DNA from: an uncultured Prochlorococcus sp.
GTDB taxonomy: Bacteria > Cyanobacteriota > Cyanobacteriia > PCC-6307 > Cyanobiaceae
Length of the DNA: 64,000 nucleotides
Direction: 5' to 3'
NCBI GenBank assembly: GCA_902616595.1
Contig: CACMTJ010000005.1
Coordinates: 29,398-93,397, forward strand
Under the pieces are notes generated by a model. The model was not told where the DNA came from and searched no databases. It worked only from the letters and a program-made list of their open reading frames with translations. The translations under genes and the position numbers were made by a program. Position 1 is the first letter of the stretch. Every line of letters begins with the position of its first letter. This document shows, in pieces, positions 26,543-37,333 of this stretch.

Positions 26543-27094
26543 TTAAGGATTAATTTCAACTTTTTCCCATTTCTTACTCTTTTCCCAAAGATATCTTTTA
26601 TGAACAGGCTGTTCTAATTTAAGAAGATCTACTGAATCGATTTCAAAATTTAGAACTACAAAATTTTCTGAGTTGGGAAGATTGGATAATATTTCATAAG
26701 CAGATTGGACTTTTGGGTTTATTTTCTCTCCAGGAGATCCCCAAAACCAAGAAGATTTTGATTTTTCTGATAATAAATCCCAATAATTTTTGTTATCACT
26801 TAATTCATGTATTTTTCCTTTGAATCTATATTGTGATTTGGTTTTCAAAAAGAACCATAATATTTCTGCATTAGGGTTAGATTTTATATGCCCAATTTTT
26901 TCACTTCTTCTATCTGTAAAAAAAATCATTGAACTATCTTTATGCCATCCTCTGAAAACAACTGTTCTTAATCTTGGCTCATTTTCTTCGCTGACTGTTG
27001 CAAGCTGTATCCATCTATTAGAGGGTGATTTGCCCTCTTTTTTTCTAGAGGACTTTAAATCTTGCCTCCAACTGGGTAAGTTGTTTTCAGGCAT
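26543..27094 (-). CDS. Pyridoxamine-phosphate-oxidase-like FMN protein (Npun_F5749 type)
   Basis: 183 residues. PRLRTVVFRGW and FFTDRRSEKIGHIKSNPNAE are the FMN-binding motifs of the PPOX split-barrel fold. The C-terminal YLWEKSKKWEKVEINP replaces the usual RxxP end, as in the cyanobacterial Alr4036/Npun_F5749 branch, which is distinct from true pdxH. An FMN oxidoreductase role is likely; the substrate is unknown. Its start overlaps the upstream methyltransferase-like gene by eight bases. Confidence 0.85.
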   Translation of the reverse strand: MPENNLPSWRQDLKSSRKKEGKSPSNRWIQLATVSEENEPRLRTVVFRGWHKDSSMIFFTDRRSEKIGHIKSNPNAEILWFFLKTKSQYRFKGKIHELSDNKNYWDLLSEKSKSSWFWGSPGEKINPKVQSAYEILSNLPNSENFVVLNFEIDSVDLLKLEQPVHKRYLWEKSKKWEKVEINP

Positions 27095-27707
27095 TTAATT
27101 TAGGCAATATAAGACCACTTTTCTTTTTGTATTCTTCGAATGAATCATATTTTGAGAGCGATTTATCTTTTTTTATCATTCTTGGTAGAAAAACTATAGA
27201 GAAAAATATTGCAAGAATTACTAATGGTATGAAACTCATTGAAAGTATGGCGAATGATAGATAAATTAGTATTTCTCCTAGATAATTAGTATTCCTTATA
27301 TTTTTGAAAAATCCTTCTTTAATTAGATCTTTTTTTAATTTAAGAGAAAAATATTTTTGGGCATCACTAGCAAAGTGTAGAAACACACCAATTATATTTA
27401 TAGATACAGATGCAGCTATTACGATATTTGGAACAGATTTCTGAGATGAGATAAGAATGTAGGGAGCTACCCAGTAACTTCCAAGGAAAATAAAACCAGT
27501 AACTGAAGTTAAAAAATTGATTTTTTCTTTAAAATAAGGATCTGGGAATATCTTTTCTTTTAGAAGCCAAAGTAATCCATAAGTACCATGCAGAGCTAAA
27601 TAAACGTAGGGAGCGATCGTAAAATTATCAAAAAAAATCATTAGACCTATCACTACAAATGCAGTGAGTCCCTTATGTAGATTAATTATTTGATTAAGTT
27701 TCATCAT
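27087..27707 (-). CDS. DUF1295/isoprenylcysteine-methyltransferase-like membrane protein
   Basis: 206 residues with about five hydrophobic helices. The C-terminal part has FKNIRNTNYLGEILIYLSFA and PRMIKKDKSLSKYDSFEEYK, which match the steroid-reductase/ICMT-like fold (DUF1295). Such enzymes reduce or methylate lipid substrates in the membrane. It probably forms an operon with the FMN protein that overlaps its end, which may supply electrons. Confidence 0.75.
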   Translation of the reverse strand: MMKLNQIINLHKGLTAFVVIGLMIFFDNFTIAPYVYLALHGTYGLLWLLKEKIFPDPYFKEKINFLTSVTGFIFLGSYWVAPYILISSQKSVPNIVIAASVSINIIGVFLHFASDAQKYFSLKLKKDLIKEGFFKNIRNTNYLGEILIYLSFAILSMSFIPLVILAIFFSIVFLPRMIKKDKSLSKYDSFEEYKKKSGLILPKLNA

Positions 27708-27772
27708 TTTTTCATAATCTAAAAAATGAAATTATTTTCTGTGGATATAACCTAGGCCGTCAAAAGTTTTAA

Positions 27773-27844
27773 TGGGCGATACTGGATTCGAACCAGTGGC
27801 CACTACCGTGTCGAGGTAGTGCTCTACCACTGAGCTAATCGCCC
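27773..27844 (-). tRNA. trnV: tRNA-Val (GAC)
   Basis: Minus-strand cloverleaf: acceptor GGGCGAT/ATCGCCC, D arm GCTC...GAGC, anticodon stem CTACC/GGTAG with loop TCGACAC (anticodon GAC), T arm ACTGG-TTCGAAT-CCAGT, discriminator A. CCA is not encoded. Position 33 is C instead of the usual T. Confidence 0.93.
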
Positions 27845-27892
27845 CAATTGAGGAATTATTAACCCCCTTATAAGAAAATAGCAGGTTGCGTT

Positions 27893-28684
27893 TCATTTTC
27901 TAAGTAATTTAACTTTCCATCTTTCTCTTTTGGTCATTTCTAAATTGAGAATTTCAATAAATCCTTTATTTTCAAGTTCTAGTTTGTCTCCAATTTTTAG
28001 ATTAATTGTTGGCTTATTAACTTTGCTTCCATTTAATCTGAGCATCCCATTTTCTATCCTTTCAATGATTTTGGTTCGTGATACCCTAAAGCCAGCTGAA
28101 GCTATAGCATCTAATCTTGTTGAAGCTTCTACTGTATTGACAAGTTTTTTTGATCTTCCAGAAGGTATTTGTAATTCATTTATACCTACTAAATTAACTT
28201 TTACTTTTACGTCTCTTAAATAAAAAATCTTTTCATCTAAATGCTTAATATCTGAATTATCAATTATCCCTTGTGCTCCCCTATCGCCAATAGTCCATAT
28301 ATCTCCAACTTTTATTTGATTAATCCCATTTTCACTTAAGAGGGATCTAAAGTCGTCTTGTGTAGCATTATCAAATAAAAAATTTCCATTAATTTTTATT
28401 CCTTGAGCTGGAAAATTACTTTTTAGCGCATCCTCTTCAGGAATATTATCTCCTCTAAAGCAAGCTATCCTAGATCTTTGAGAAGAGGAGAATCCTCCAT
28501 AAATAAAAAATTTGAAATCATTTAAATTTTCAAAATCTTTTAAAATCTCTTCGCAAACATAAGTTGAATTAAACCCAGTCCAATAAGTTTCCCAGTGTTT
28601 GTAAGCTAAGTTAGCGATATTTATTAATTCCTCAGTTTCTTTTTTGTAGTTTGAATTTATTAAGATCTCTTTTAAGTCAATCAT
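27893..28684 (-). CDS. Photosystem II S4-domain protein
   Basis: 263 residues. An N-terminal domain with FFIYGGFSSSQRSRIACFRG (about 57-77 region) and a GDIWTIGDRGAQ motif is followed by an S4 RNA-binding domain (about residues 185-245, with STRLDAIASAGFRVSR and NGMLRLNG). This is the cyanobacterial and chloroplast PSII S4 protein, related to YlmH, thought to act in photosystem or division-linked translation. Forms a pair with the gene just upstream (no gap). Confidence 0.9.
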   Translation of the reverse strand: MIDLKEILINSNYKKETEELINIANLAYKHWETYWTGFNSTYVCEEILKDFENLNDFKFFIYGGFSSSQRSRIACFRGDNIPEEDALKSNFPAQGIKINGNFLFDNATQDDFRSLLSENGINQIKVGDIWTIGDRGAQGIIDNSDIKHLDEKIFYLRDVKVKVNLVGINELQIPSGRSKKLVNTVEASTRLDAIASAGFRVSRTKIIERIENGMLRLNGSKVNKPTINLKIGDKLELENKGFIEILNLEMTKRERWKVKLLRK

Positions 28685-29251
28685 TTAGCCTTCTAAAAAA
28701 ATTATATCTTTCGCTTCTGATTGTTTTATCAAAGCCCATGGTAATTCAGCTCCAATTTGATTTTCAAGTAGAACAAGCCATTTACCCTCTTTATTAAAAT
28801 TAATGATCGATCTTAACTCTTTATTTCTATTAATGTTGATACTTGCAGAAGAAACAATGCTTCCTAAATATCCTGAACCCATTCCTAAAAGACCTCCAAT
28901 TAATGATTCCCCGATGTTATTTAAACCAAGAAAGCTGAAGGTAGATAAATTTGTCATATTAGAAAAAGCTATTCCAGCTATAAACCCAAATGGCATTAGC
29001 CATCTACTCATATCTTGTTGTCTGATCTTTCTATCAAGTTTAGGATTTAAGATTCTTATATCTTCAAAATTTTGAGATTTGAATAAGATATTCGCTTTCG
29101 TATTGAGTAATTCTGTTTCGTCTGATGATATTTTCTCACTTATTGGTGGGATCAAAATAGCTTCAGAGAGCATTACTGATTTTTCTTTGAAAACATCAAA
29201 TAGCTGGATACATTTATCAATGTCTTCAAATATCACAATACTTTTAGTCAA
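28685..29251 (-). CDS. Cyanobacterial conserved-type hypothetical membrane protein
   Basis: 188 residues. A soluble start, then a glycine-rich hydrophobic region (about 85-140, with GLLGMGSGYLGS) that probably forms two helices, then a soluble end, ELPWALIKQSEAKDI. It ends one base before the PSII S4 gene begins, so the two are surely cotranscribed. Function unknown; context suggests a photosynthesis- or membrane-related role. Confidence 0.75.
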   Translation of the reverse strand: MTKSIVIFEDIDKCIQLFDVFKEKSVMLSEAILIPPISEKISSDETELLNTKANILFKSQNFEDIRILNPKLDRKIRQQDMSRWLMPFGFIAGIAFSNMTNLSTFSFLGLNNIGESLIGGLLGMGSGYLGSIVSSASININRNKELRSIINFNKEGKWLVLLENQIGAELPWALIKQSEAKDIIFLEG

Positions 29252-29350
29252 ATTTCAATCCTCAATTGTTTGTGTGTTATTCAAATTAATAAAATAAGAT
29301 ACATACACTATAGATTAAGTTAAAGTAAAAGATTAAAGAACCAATCTTAA

Positions 29351-30937
29351 ATGACAAAAGTTCTCATTACAGATCCAATTGATCAAACAGGAATCGATAT
29401 TCTTTCACAAGTTGCTCAGGTTGATCAGAAGATAGGAATCTCAGACTCTGAGTTAGCTTCCATTATTAGAGATTATGATGCTTTAATGATTCGCTCTGGC
29501 ACTCAAGTGACTGAAGAGATTATTAACTCTTCAAGTAAACTGAGAATCATTGGGAGAGCAGGAGTTGGAGTCGATAATGTAGATGTTAAGGCTGCCACAC
29601 AAAAAGGAGTCCTTGTTGTTAATTCTCCAGGGGGTAACACAATAGCTGCGGCTGAACATACTATAGCGATGATGTTGGCTTTATCTAGACATATTCCGAT
29701 TGCTAATAGTAGTACTTTATTAGGTAAATGGGAAAGAAAGAAATTTGTTGGGAATGAGCTTTATAAGAAAAAATTAGGTGTAGTAGGTTTAGGAAAAATT
29801 GGTGCTCATGTAGCTAAAGTTGCTAATGCATTGGGAATGGAAGTTTACGGATATGATCCCTTCGTTTCAAATGAAAGAGCTCAACAAATACAAGTTAAAT
29901 TATCTGAATTAGAGGATTTATTTCGACAATCTGATTATGTAACTTTGCATTTGCCTCGAACTCCAGAGACAGAGAATTTAGTAAATATGGATGTGCTTAA
30001 AAGCATGAAAAGTAGTGCAAAATTAATTAATTGTGCTCGAGGAGGCTTGATTGACGAAGAAGCATTATCAGAAGCTTTAAATAAATCAATGATTGGAGGC
30101 GCTGCAATAGATGTCTTTTCTAAAGAACCTTTAGAATCTAATTCGCCACTTTTGAAGGTTGAAAAGAATCTTATTCTTACCCCTCACTTAGGAGCATCTA
30201 CTCGGGAAGCACAAGAAAATGTAGCTGTTGATGTTGCAGAACAAATCAGAGATGTCTTACTTGGTTTATCTGCTAGAACTGCGGTAAATATACCAGGTTT
30301 GAGCCCTGATATTATGGATAGCCTAAAACCTCATTTGCAGTTAGCAGAAACAATGGGTTTACTTATAAGTCAGCTTTCAGGTGGACAGATTCAAAAACTA
30401 GAAGTAAAGCTTCAAGGCGAATTTGTTCAACATCCTTCCCAGCCATTAATAATAGCTAGTCTAAAAGGGCTTCTAAGTAAAGCTTTGGGAGATAGGATCA
30501 ATTATGTGAATGCCTCTCTAGAAGCAGATTCTAGAGGCATTACAGTTGTCGAAAGTAAAGATGAGGCAAGACCTGAATTTGCTAGCGGTTCGCTTCAATT
30601 AACCACTTATGGAGATAATGGAGACCATAGTGTAGCAGGAAGCATTTTTGCTGATGGCGAATTAAGAATCATTAGTATTGATCAATATCCTGTTAATGTA
30701 TCGCCAAGTAGATACATGCTGGTTACTAGGCATAGGGACATGCCTGGTATTATCGGAAAGCTTGGTTCTTTATTGGGTAGCAATAATGTAAATATTGCCT
30801 CAATGCAAGTTGGGCGCAAAATTGTTAGAGGAGAAGCTGTTATGGTCCTAAGTATTGATGATCCAATTCCTAATAAGTTGCTTGACACCATTATTGAAGT
30901 AGAAGGAATTACTAACGCTAATCCAGTTACTCTTTAG
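29351..30937 (+). CDS. serA: D-3-phosphoglycerate dehydrogenase
   Basis: 528 residues, the long SerA form. NAD-binding [13 protein letters not shown] is near 143-155. Catalytic Arg lies in NCARGGLID, and the active-site His in PHLGAST. An intervening domain follows, and a C-terminal ACT domain (about 455-528, [17 protein letters not shown]) gives serine-binding control. The enzyme starts the phosphorylated pathway of serine synthesis. prmA follows 17 bases downstream. Confidence 0.96.
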   Translation: MTKVLITDPIDQTGIDILSQVAQVDQKIGISDSELASIIRDYDALMIRSGTQVTEEIINSSSKLRIIGRAGVGVDNVDVKAATQKGVLVVNSPGGNTIAAAEHTIAMMLALSRHIPIANSSTLLGKWERKKFVGNELYKKKLGVVGLGKIGAHVAKVANALGMEVYGYDPFVSNERAQQIQVKLSELEDLFRQSDYVTLHLPRTPETENLVNMDVLKSMKSSAKLINCARGGLIDEEALSEALNKSMIGGAAIDVFSKEPLESNSPLLKVEKNLILTPHLGASTREAQENVAVDVAEQIRDVLLGLSARTAVNIPGLSPDIMDSLKPHLQLAETMGLLISQLSGGQIQKLEVKLQGEFVQHPSQPLIIASLKGLLSKALGDRINYVNASLEADSRGITVVESKDEARPEFASGSLQLTTYGDNGDHSVAGSIFADGELRIISIDQYPVNVSPSRYMLVTRHRDMPGIIGKLGSLLGSNNVNIASMQVGRKIVRGEAVMVLSIDDPIPNKLLDTIIEVEGITNANPVTL

Positions 30938-30954
30938 AGAGGCCCGCTCTTTTA

Positions 30955-31866
30955 ATGGCAAATAAAGATTGGTATAAACTAACTTTTCTGATAGATAGTG
31001 ATTCAGAAGAAATTATTATTTGGAAATTAAATGAGCTGGGAATATTTAGTTTTTCATTTGAATATTTAATCAATAATGAAAATAAAAAAGAAGTGAGTAT
31101 ATGGCTTCCAGTCGATGATTGGGGCGAGAGTTCTAGGTATGGTTTTGAAAAAATAATTAGCAAACTTCTAAACATTAATGCTCCAGAGAATCAATTTTTT
31201 GACTGGAGTATTATTAAAGAGGAGGATTGGTTGACAAGCTGGAAGAAATATTGTGCGCCTGAATTAGTAGGTAATCATTTTTTAATATTGCCTTGTTGGA
31301 TAAATCTAAATAAAAAATTTAAAAATAAAAAAATCATAAAAATAGATCCTGGAGCAGCCTTTGGTACAGGTAGTCACCCTTCGACTTATCTTTGCTTGGA
31401 AAAAATGGAGAATATTTTATTTTCTGATAAAAAGATATTAGATATTGGGAGTGGTAGCGGGATTTTGAGTGTCGCCGCAAGATTACTCGGCGCTAAAGAG
31501 GTATGTGCAGTGGATAATGATTATTTAGCTATAAATTCAACAAAATCTAATTTCCAACTAAATTTCGGTGATCTAAACAATTTAAATACATATTTGGGAT
31601 CTTTTAATGAGGTAATTTTAAAAAATCAACTCGAACAATTTGATTTTGTTTTATGCAATATTCTTGCCGAAGTAATAAAAGGAATGATTCCAAATATTTA
31701 TAAGTGCTTGAGAAACAATGGGGAAGTCATTTTCAGTGGAATTCTGAATTCACAAAAGGATGAAATTATAAAAAAATTAAATCAGCATGACTTGAAATTA
31801 TTGGATGTATCAACTAGAAAAGATTGGGCATGCATTTCTGCGCAAAAAGCCAGCAATCCAACCTAA
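30955..31866 (+). CDS. prmA: Ribosomal protein L11 methyltransferase
   Basis: 303 residues. The PrmA N-terminal substrate domain is followed by [27 protein letters not shown] (SAM loop) and [11 protein letters not shown], the characteristic N-I-L-A motif. It trimethylates L11 in the cytoplasm. It follows serA closely and is probably cotranscribed with it. Confidence 0.95.
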   Translation: MANKDWYKLTFLIDSDSEEIIIWKLNELGIFSFSFEYLINNENKKEVSIWLPVDDWGESSRYGFEKIISKLLNINAPENQFFDWSIIKEEDWLTSWKKYCAPELVGNHFLILPCWINLNKKFKNKKIIKIDPGAAFGTGSHPSTYLCLEKMENILFSDKKILDIGSGSGILSVAARLLGAKEVCAVDNDYLAINSTKSNFQLNFGDLNNLNTYLGSFNEVILKNQLEQFDFVLCNILAEVIKGMIPNIYKCLRNNGEVIFSGILNSQKDEIIKKLNQHDLKLLDVSTRKDWACISAQKASNPT

Positions 31867-31930
31867 GTATAAGTTTTTCTTATAGATACTCTTTCATACA
31901 TTTTATTGTGTCATTTTTTACTTCAAAATC

Positions 31931-31945
31931 TCACATATCGACCTA
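31931..31945 (+). promoter_or_regulatory. Motif TCACATATCGACCTA upstream of petF
   Basis: Differs at one base from 4169-4183 upstream of an hli gene. It ends 55 bases before the petF ATG and 70 bases after prmA, in the promoter window of petF. A common light- or redox-responsive site is a possibility; no known box is matched exactly. Confidence 0.35.
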
Positions 31946-32000
31946 ATCGATGTTAAAAATGTATTTGATAGGTATTAATTACCAACAATTTTTTATTTAA

Positions 32001-32300
32001 ATGGCTTCTTACAAAGTTACTCTCATCAGCGAAGGTGAAGGTCTCAATTCAACTATTGAAGTACCTGATGACCAATACATCCTCGATGCGGCTGAAGAAC
32101 AAGGCATTGACCTTCCTTATTCCTGCAGAGCTGGTGCATGTTCAACATGTGCTGGAAAAGTTACTTCAGGTAGTGTTGATCAGTCTGATCAAAGTTTCTT
32201 GGATGACGACCAACTAGAAGCTGGTTTTGTTCTTACTTGTGTTGCTTATCCAACATCTGACGTAACAATTACAACTCATGCTGAGGAAGAATTGTACTAA
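32001..32300 (+). CDS. petF: Plant-type [2Fe-2S] ferredoxin
   Basis: 99 residues. Four cluster cysteines at 42, 47, 50 and 80 in [13 protein letters not shown] and VLTCVAYP. Acidic, and codon use is richer in G and C than that of its neighbours, as expected of a very highly expressed gene. It carries electrons from photosystem I to ferredoxin-NADP reductase and other acceptors, including the desaturases. It has its own upstream region and a strong terminator (32346-32375). Confidence 0.96.
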   Translation: MASYKVTLISEGEGLNSTIEVPDDQYILDAAEEQGIDLPYSCRAGACSTCAGKVTSGSVDQSDQSFLDDDQLEAGFVLTCVAYPTSDVTITTHAEEELY

Positions 32301-32345
32301 TTATAAAAATTTAACTTTTCTAAGTTGATTATTGATTATTTCTCT

Positions 32346-32375
32346 GCCACCCTCTATGAAGGTGGCTTTTTTTTT
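32346..32375 (+). terminator. petF terminator
   Basis: Stem GCCACC (32346-32351) with GGTGGC (32361-32366), extended by weaker pairs, followed by nine T. It lies 45 bases past the petF stop. Confidence 0.88.
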
Positions 32376-32379
32376 GTGA

Positions 32380-32748
32380 ATGGATAAATTTGAATTTTTC
32401 AAGACTGGCAGTGTTCAATCAAGTTATGGTGGTCAGTACAGTTATAAGGTAATTGGCCCATGTTGCAGACTTTATGATAGGGAAGAGTTACCTTGGCCCT
32501 GCTCAAGGCTTGCTTGGAGAAGTAAGGAGCCTAGTTGGAGAAGAATAGGGTCTAGGTTCGTTGCTGATATGGCTTCAAGAAAATGTCCATCTTACTCAGT
32601 TCAGATTTTGGAGCCTGGATCAAAACCTGTTGAGACAGTAATAACTCTTTTTTCAAAGAAATTTTCTTCTGATATACAAGAATGGTGGTATAGCAAAAAA
32701 CCAGGCTCAAAAGAACCTGGTAATATCTTCCCTTCTGAAATTGGTTAG
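32380..32748 (+). CDS. Hypothetical protein
   Basis: 122 residues starting just after the petF terminator. Contains a conserved-looking part, PCSRLAWRSKEPSWRRIGSRF (about 40-60), with Trp, Arg and Cys, and FSSDIQEWWYSKK near the end. Soluble, basic. I do not recognise the family; composition and codon use indicate a real gene. Confidence 0.65.
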   Translation: MDKFEFFKTGSVQSSYGGQYSYKVIGPCCRLYDREELPWPCSRLAWRSKEPSWRRIGSRFVADMASRKCPSYSVQILEPGSKPVETVITLFSKKFSSDIQEWWYSKKPGSKEPGNIFPSEIG

Positions 32749-32757
32749 CTTTAAATA

Positions 32758-33306
32758 TTATGCTTTTGGCTTTGGAGGCATGTAACCTTTTAAGCCAGTG
32801 CATTCAAGACTATCAATTGTATTAACTCCAGTTTGTGAGTTAGTTCCACTAGCTCTTTCACATAATGATTTTCTCTGAGAAAGATCAAGATTTGCATCTG
32901 TAAAGTCCGCCCCATCAATAATTGCTCCATCAAAAACACTTTTCATTAGCTCGCCATTGGTAAGATTTGCATCTGTAAAATCGGCATTATCAAAGCGTGT
33001 TGCATATGCAATAAGGTCCGTCATATTGGCTCCTTTAAAACTAGAGTTTTTTGCAGTCGTCACACTCATATATGCACCTTGAAGATTAGCTTCTCCTAAA
33101 TCTTGATTAGATAAATCATATTTAACATATTCAGTATTATGAAGGTCAGCACCGTGAAGATCATCTTTTAGAACGTCAACTGATGAAGGATCACTAGGAT
33201 AGAGTGCATTTGCAGATATTGGATTAATAAGTAACCCAATAATTAATGGAAGAAAAATAAATAGTCTTTTGCAAGACTTATGTAGTGATGAAAAAATAGA
33301 GACCAT
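32758..33306 (-). CDS. Exported pentapeptide-repeat protein
   Basis: About 182 residues from ATG at 33306; starts at 33318 or 33321 are possible. The N-terminus is a signal peptide (KRLFIFLPLIIGLLINPISANA), then about 12 A(D/N)LxN-type repeats (residues 60-150) that should form a right-handed beta helix, and a C-terminal part with two cysteines (SLCERA and LECTG). It resembles thylakoid lumen pentapeptide proteins such as TL17/TL20.3; role unknown. Confidence 0.82.
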   Translation of the reverse strand: MVSIFSSLHKSCKRLFIFLPLIIGLLINPISANALYPSDPSSVDVLKDDLHGADLHNTEYVKYDLSNQDLGEANLQGAYMSVTTAKNSSFKGANMTDLIAYATRFDNADFTDANLTNGELMKSVFDGAIIDGADFTDANLDLSQRKSLCERASGTNSQTGVNTIDSLECTGLKGYMPPKPKA

Positions 33307-33392
33307 TTCGATCGACATCAAATAGAAAAACCTATGACTATTATTTCATGGGTTGGTCATTTACAACGCTCCTGCTAACGAACTGTTGCAGT

Positions 33393-34331
33393 TTATTTTA
33401 TTTCTGCCGTTAGAAAATCTTTTGCAAGCTGAGTATTTGGAAAAACTTTTTGAGCCTCTTTAAGCAAATCGCTTGGAGTAATTGCGTTTTTATTAGTATA
33501 TCTTGGACTTAAATGAGTAATAATTAATTTTTTTGTGTTAGATAATAATGCTGTTTTGGCAGCCATGATTGTCGTGGAATGTAATTTTTCGTATGCCATA
33601 CTTTCATCCTCCACTGAAAAAGTCGATTCATGTACGAGTAAATCGGCATTTTTTGATAGTGAAACAGCTGATTCGCTAAACACTGTATCTGTGCAATAAA
33701 CAAAACTTTCACCTTTTCTAGGAGGTCCACAGAATTCTTTCCCATCGAATGTCCTACCATCCGCTAATACGACTTTTTTACCTTGTTGCAGTTCTGAATA
33801 AATTGGTCCAGGTGCTATTTTTAGAGACTGTGCTTTTTTGACATCAAATATACCTGGTTTATCTTTTTCACTCACCCTATAACCATAAGCAGGTATTTTA
33901 TGTTTAAGGCAGGCACAATTTACTTTTATTTTGTTGTTTTCAAAAAGGATTTTATTTTCTGATGCAAAATTTTCAACTTCCACAAAATTTAATGGAAAAG
34001 ACAATTTGCAAAAACTACTTTTAAGTGATGAATTTATAAAACTTCGCAAACCTGAGGGGCCGTAAATTTGAATACCCTCACTATTTCCTGATAAACCTAA
34101 GGTAGCTAAAAGTCCAGGTAAACCATAAATATGATCACCATGCATATGAGTAATAAATATTTTCTTGATTTGTGAAGATTTAATATTGCTTTTCATTATT
34201 TGATGTTGCGTTCCTTCTCCGCAATCAAAAAGCCAAACTTCTGATGACTGTGATAATTTAAGTGCTAGGGAAGAAACATTTCTCGTTAAGGATGGGACAC
34301 CTGAGCTTGTTCCTAAGAAGGTGATATTCAC
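33393..34331 (-). CDS. rnz: Ribonuclease Z
   Basis: 312 residues, GTG start. The metallo-beta-lactamase motif [13 protein letters not shown] (about 61-73) and [11 protein letters not shown] are typical of tRNase Z; the further ligands are in CTDT, HEST and THLSPRY. It removes 3' trailers from tRNA precursors, which matters here since the tRNA genes do not encode CCA. Length is that of the short form. Confidence 0.94.
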   Translation of the reverse strand: MNITFLGTSSGVPSLTRNVSSLALKLSQSSEVWLFDCGEGTQHQIMKSNIKSSQIKKIFITHMHGDHIYGLPGLLATLGLSGNSEGIQIYGPSGLRSFINSSLKSSFCKLSFPLNFVEVENFASENKILFENNKIKVNCACLKHKIPAYGYRVSEKDKPGIFDVKKAQSLKIAPGPIYSELQQGKKVVLADGRTFDGKEFCGPPRKGESFVYCTDTVFSESAVSLSKNADLLVHESTFSVEDESMAYEKLHSTTIMAAKTALLSNTKKLIITHLSPRYTNKNAITPSDLLKEAQKVFPNTQLAKDFLTAEIK

Positions 34332-34404
34332 TTATTTATGATATTTTTGTTGTTATATCTGGATTAAATTTAGACTTTTAGTCAAACTTAGGCAAATTAA
34401 GCAT

Positions 34405-35595
34405 TTGTTTTTAAACAAAGTGATACTTAAATTTAAAAATAACTATAGAAAATGTTGCCTGATATGTATTTTATTTATTTGTATTTTTCAGAGTGAAAGT
34501 GTTTTTGCATCCAGAGAACCAATCATTAGAGTTTTGATATCAAAAAATAACAATTTAAGGATCAGATCAGATAGATCAATTCCTTTAACAATAGAGGGTA
34601 AATTTTTTTCACGCAAAAGAATAAAAGGTCTAACTTTGAAAAATGAGAAAAATAGAAAAATTTTATATTTTGATAAGAATAAACAAAAAAAATATGACTT
34701 AAAAAGTAATCAAAAATTTCAAGTGAGTTCTTCCGATGGAAGAGGTATTTGGGTAGGTCAGAAGAGATTTGCTGGTAAGCTTAATCTCTTTGTACTCGAC
34801 TCCGAAATATTGGTAGTAAATGTTTTAGGAATAGAAAAATACCTTAATAGCGTAGTAGGTTCAGAAATGCCAACAAAATGGCCTATTGAAGCATTAAAGG
34901 CACAAGCAATTGCCTCAAGAACTTATGCTTTAAAGCAAAAGGGAAATAATTTATTTGATATAGATTCAACCCAGAAAAATCAAGTCTATAATGGCTTGCA
35001 ATCAAGAACTTATAAAACTATCAGAGCCGTTAAAAGTACAAGATCTTTGGTTTTAACTTATAAAAATAAATTAATTAATGCTTTGTTTCATAGCAGCTCA
35101 GGTGGAATGACAGAAAATAGTCAAGATGTATGGAAAAATAAATATCCATATTTATCAAGTGTGAAAGATTTTGATAAAAATAATCCAAAATTTAGATGGC
35201 AAAAAAAAATTTCGAGTAATGAATTAATAAATTTATTTCCAAAGATTGGAGGTTTAAAAAATATAGAGATTCTAGATATTACTAGTACAGGGAGGGTAAA
35301 AAATTTAAAACTTATTGGGGCTTATGGTTCTGATCAAATATCTGGGGTAGATTTTAGAAAAAGATTAGGCCTGAACAGTAATTTTATCAGATTTAAATTT
35401 TTTGAGGAAGAATTAAACAACAATACTCCTCAAAAGAAAGGGTTGATAGTTTTTGGACAAGGATCAGGTCATGGAGTCGGAATGAGCCAGTGGGGGGCTA
35501 AATATCTGGCATCTAGAGGCCAAAAAGCTGAAAGAATATTAAAGCATTTTTATAAGGGTGTGCAGGTTAAACCTTTTAGAAAAGATTACCTATAG
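34405..35595 (+). CDS. SpoIID/LytB-domain protein, exported
   Basis: 396 residues, TTG start. An N-terminal hydrophobic segment (about 16-36) is a signal peptide. The SpoIID signature follows: LNSVVGSEMPTKWPIEALKA, QAIASRTYAL, FHSSSGGMTEN, and GHGVGMSQWGA near the end. SpoIID-type enzymes are lytic transglycosylases of denuded glycan or amidase enhancers in the periplasm. Likely role: peptidoglycan remodelling. Confidence 0.88.
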   Translation: MFLNKVILKFKNNYRKCCLICILFICIFQSESVFASREPIIRVLISKNNNLRIRSDRSIPLTIEGKFFSRKRIKGLTLKNEKNRKILYFDKNKQKKYDLKSNQKFQVSSSDGRGIWVGQKRFAGKLNLFVLDSEILVVNVLGIEKYLNSVVGSEMPTKWPIEALKAQAIASRTYALKQKGNNLFDIDSTQKNQVYNGLQSRTYKTIRAVKSTRSLVLTYKNKLINALFHSSSGGMTENSQDVWKNKYPYLSSVKDFDKNNPKFRWQKKISSNELINLFPKIGGLKNIEILDITSTGRVKNLKLIGAYGSDQISGVDFRKRLGLNSNFIRFKFFEEELNNNTPQKKGLIVFGQGSGHGVGMSQWGAKYLASRGQKAERILKHFYKGVQVKPFRKDYL

Positions 35596-35598
35596 AAG

Positions 35599-36516
35599 TT
35601 ATTTAGCATTAAGGACTAATTTTGGATTTATATTAGATTGCTCTTCATTTAAGAAACCTATCCCAAGTAGTATTTGTTTTTCATCTATTACTTTTATGGG
35701 TTTTTTGTAGTCAAAAGATTTGTTTTCCTGGAAGTAATTAATATCAACTCTAATTGCTCTTCCTGTAAGCCAAAAATTGATTTGTTCTTCGGTACTTAAG
35801 ACAAATGATGAAATGTGATTAAGAGCAGAAATTGTTGGAATAATGAAATTTTTCGAGTTTTTTTTATCTTTTTCTATATCAGATATTTTTATCGAGTTTT
35901 GTTCATCAAAGCCACAAGCTGAAATTCTTTTTAGCTGTAGAAGGCAACCCTCGGAATTGAGAATTTCTCCTATATCTCTCGCGATTGATCTTATATATGT
36001 GCCAGCTGAACATTTGATTTTTATTTCTATGATTCCGTTAATTTGGTCCCATTTCATTAAGATAAGTTCGTCTATTTTTACTTTTCTTGGTGCTAATTCA
36101 AAAATTTCATTTCTGAAAGATTTTTTATAAGCTCTCTCACCATTAATGTGCACACTAGATACTTTCGGCGGAATTTGTTTAATGATTCCTCTAAATTTAT
36201 TTAAGTATTGATCTAATTTTTCATCACTGATTTTAGGCCAACTTTTTTGACTAATTATTTCTCCGTGAATATCATCAGTGTTTGTTCTTATTCCTAATTT
36301 AATTTGTCCTATGTAAGTTTTACCCTGAGGAAGATATTGAATAAATCTTGTTGCACTGCCGATCGCGATTGGTAATGTTCCTATAACTTCAGGGTCAAGG
36401 GTTCCTGTGTGCCCGACCTTTTTTGTATTTAGTAATCTCCTTATTTGTTTAACACAATCATGAGAAGTACAGCCTTTATCTTTATTAATTACTAAGAATC
36501 CATCTTTAGTTTCCAT
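35599..36516 (-). CDS. truB: tRNA pseudouridine(55) synthase
   Basis: 305 residues. The N-terminus [15 protein letters not shown] and the catalytic loop [20 protein letters not shown] (Asp within TLDP) identify TruB. It converts U55 in the T loop of all tRNAs to pseudouridine. Convergent with the SpoIID gene, three bases apart. Confidence 0.94.
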   Translation of the reverse strand: METKDGFLVINKDKGCTSHDCVKQIRRLLNTKKVGHTGTLDPEVIGTLPIAIGSATRFIQYLPQGKTYIGQIKLGIRTNTDDIHGEIISQKSWPKISDEKLDQYLNKFRGIIKQIPPKVSSVHINGERAYKKSFRNEIFELAPRKVKIDELILMKWDQINGIIEIKIKCSAGTYIRSIARDIGEILNSEGCLLQLKRISACGFDEQNSIKISDIEKDKKNSKNFIIPTISALNHISSFVLSTEEQINFWLTGRAIRVDINYFQENKSFDYKKPIKVIDEKQILLGIGFLNEEQSNINPKLVLNAK

Positions 36517-36559
36517 TTGTAATATTAAGAATACTTTGAGAAAGATTTATAAACATTCT

Positions 36560-37333
36560 ATGATTTTGTCATTGGAAATTAAGAGTAAGAAATTGCAAAA
36601 GAATAATTTCATTTTAAAAGAGTTTTTAGACAATGCTTTTAATTTGAAATCACATTTAATGGAATATTTATCTATTAGAGAATGTGATTTAGATGGATTC
36701 CTTTCAAATGCAAAGATGAATTTGGCAAATTCCCATCCTAGAGATGCTTTAAATGATGTTTCGGATTTTTATACTGAGATTGTGGGAGAAAGGCATATAG
36801 CTGATTTGGCTGCTTGGCATATCACAAGTAGGGATTACATCGCTGATACTTTAAAACTTCAGCAGACATTTTCTAGAGATTTAGTTTTAGATTTTGGAGG
36901 AGGTATTGGTACTCATGCCTTAGCTAATGCTATGTCTTCAAAAGTTAAGCATGTTTTTTTTGTAGATATTAACCAAACAAATAGAAATTTTGTTGAATAC
37001 AGGGCTAAGAAATTAGGAGTCGAAAAAAAACTTACCTTTTGTAAAACAATTCAAGATACAAAAATATTGAAATTTGATACGATAGTTTGCCTTGATGTTT
37101 TGGAACATCTCGCAGATCCAGCTTCTCAAATTAATACTTTCAGTGGGATTATGGATAGTAATTCTATTGCTCTATTCAATTGGTATTTTTATAAAGGTGA
37201 TAAGAATGAATATCCATTTCATATTGACGATAGTCAAATAGTTGAAAAGTTTTTTGAGACACTCCAATCAAATTTTTTAGAAGTATTTCATCCTATTCTT
37301 ATAACTACAAGAGCTTACAAGAAAATTAAATAA
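36560..37333 (+). CDS. Class I SAM-dependent methyltransferase
   Basis: About 257 residues from ATG at 36560; a TTG at 36536 could add eight. The N-terminal 100 residues are helical. The SAM loop is [17 protein letters not shown], followed by acidic FVDINQ and the [11 protein letters not shown] motif. The type resembles methyltransferases acting on quinones, pigments or other small molecules. Overlaps rpmA (convergent) by eight bases. Confidence 0.75.
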   Translation: MILSLEIKSKKLQKNNFILKEFLDNAFNLKSHLMEYLSIRECDLDGFLSNAKMNLANSHPRDALNDVSDFYTEIVGERHIADLAAWHITSRDYIADTLKLQQTFSRDLVLDFGGGIGTHALANAMSSKVKHVFFVDINQTNRNFVEYRAKKLGVEKKLTFCKTIQDTKILKFDTIVCLDVLEHLADPASQINTFSGIMDSNSIALFNWYFYKGDKNEYPFHIDDSQIVEKFFETLQSNFLEVFHPILITTRAYKKIK

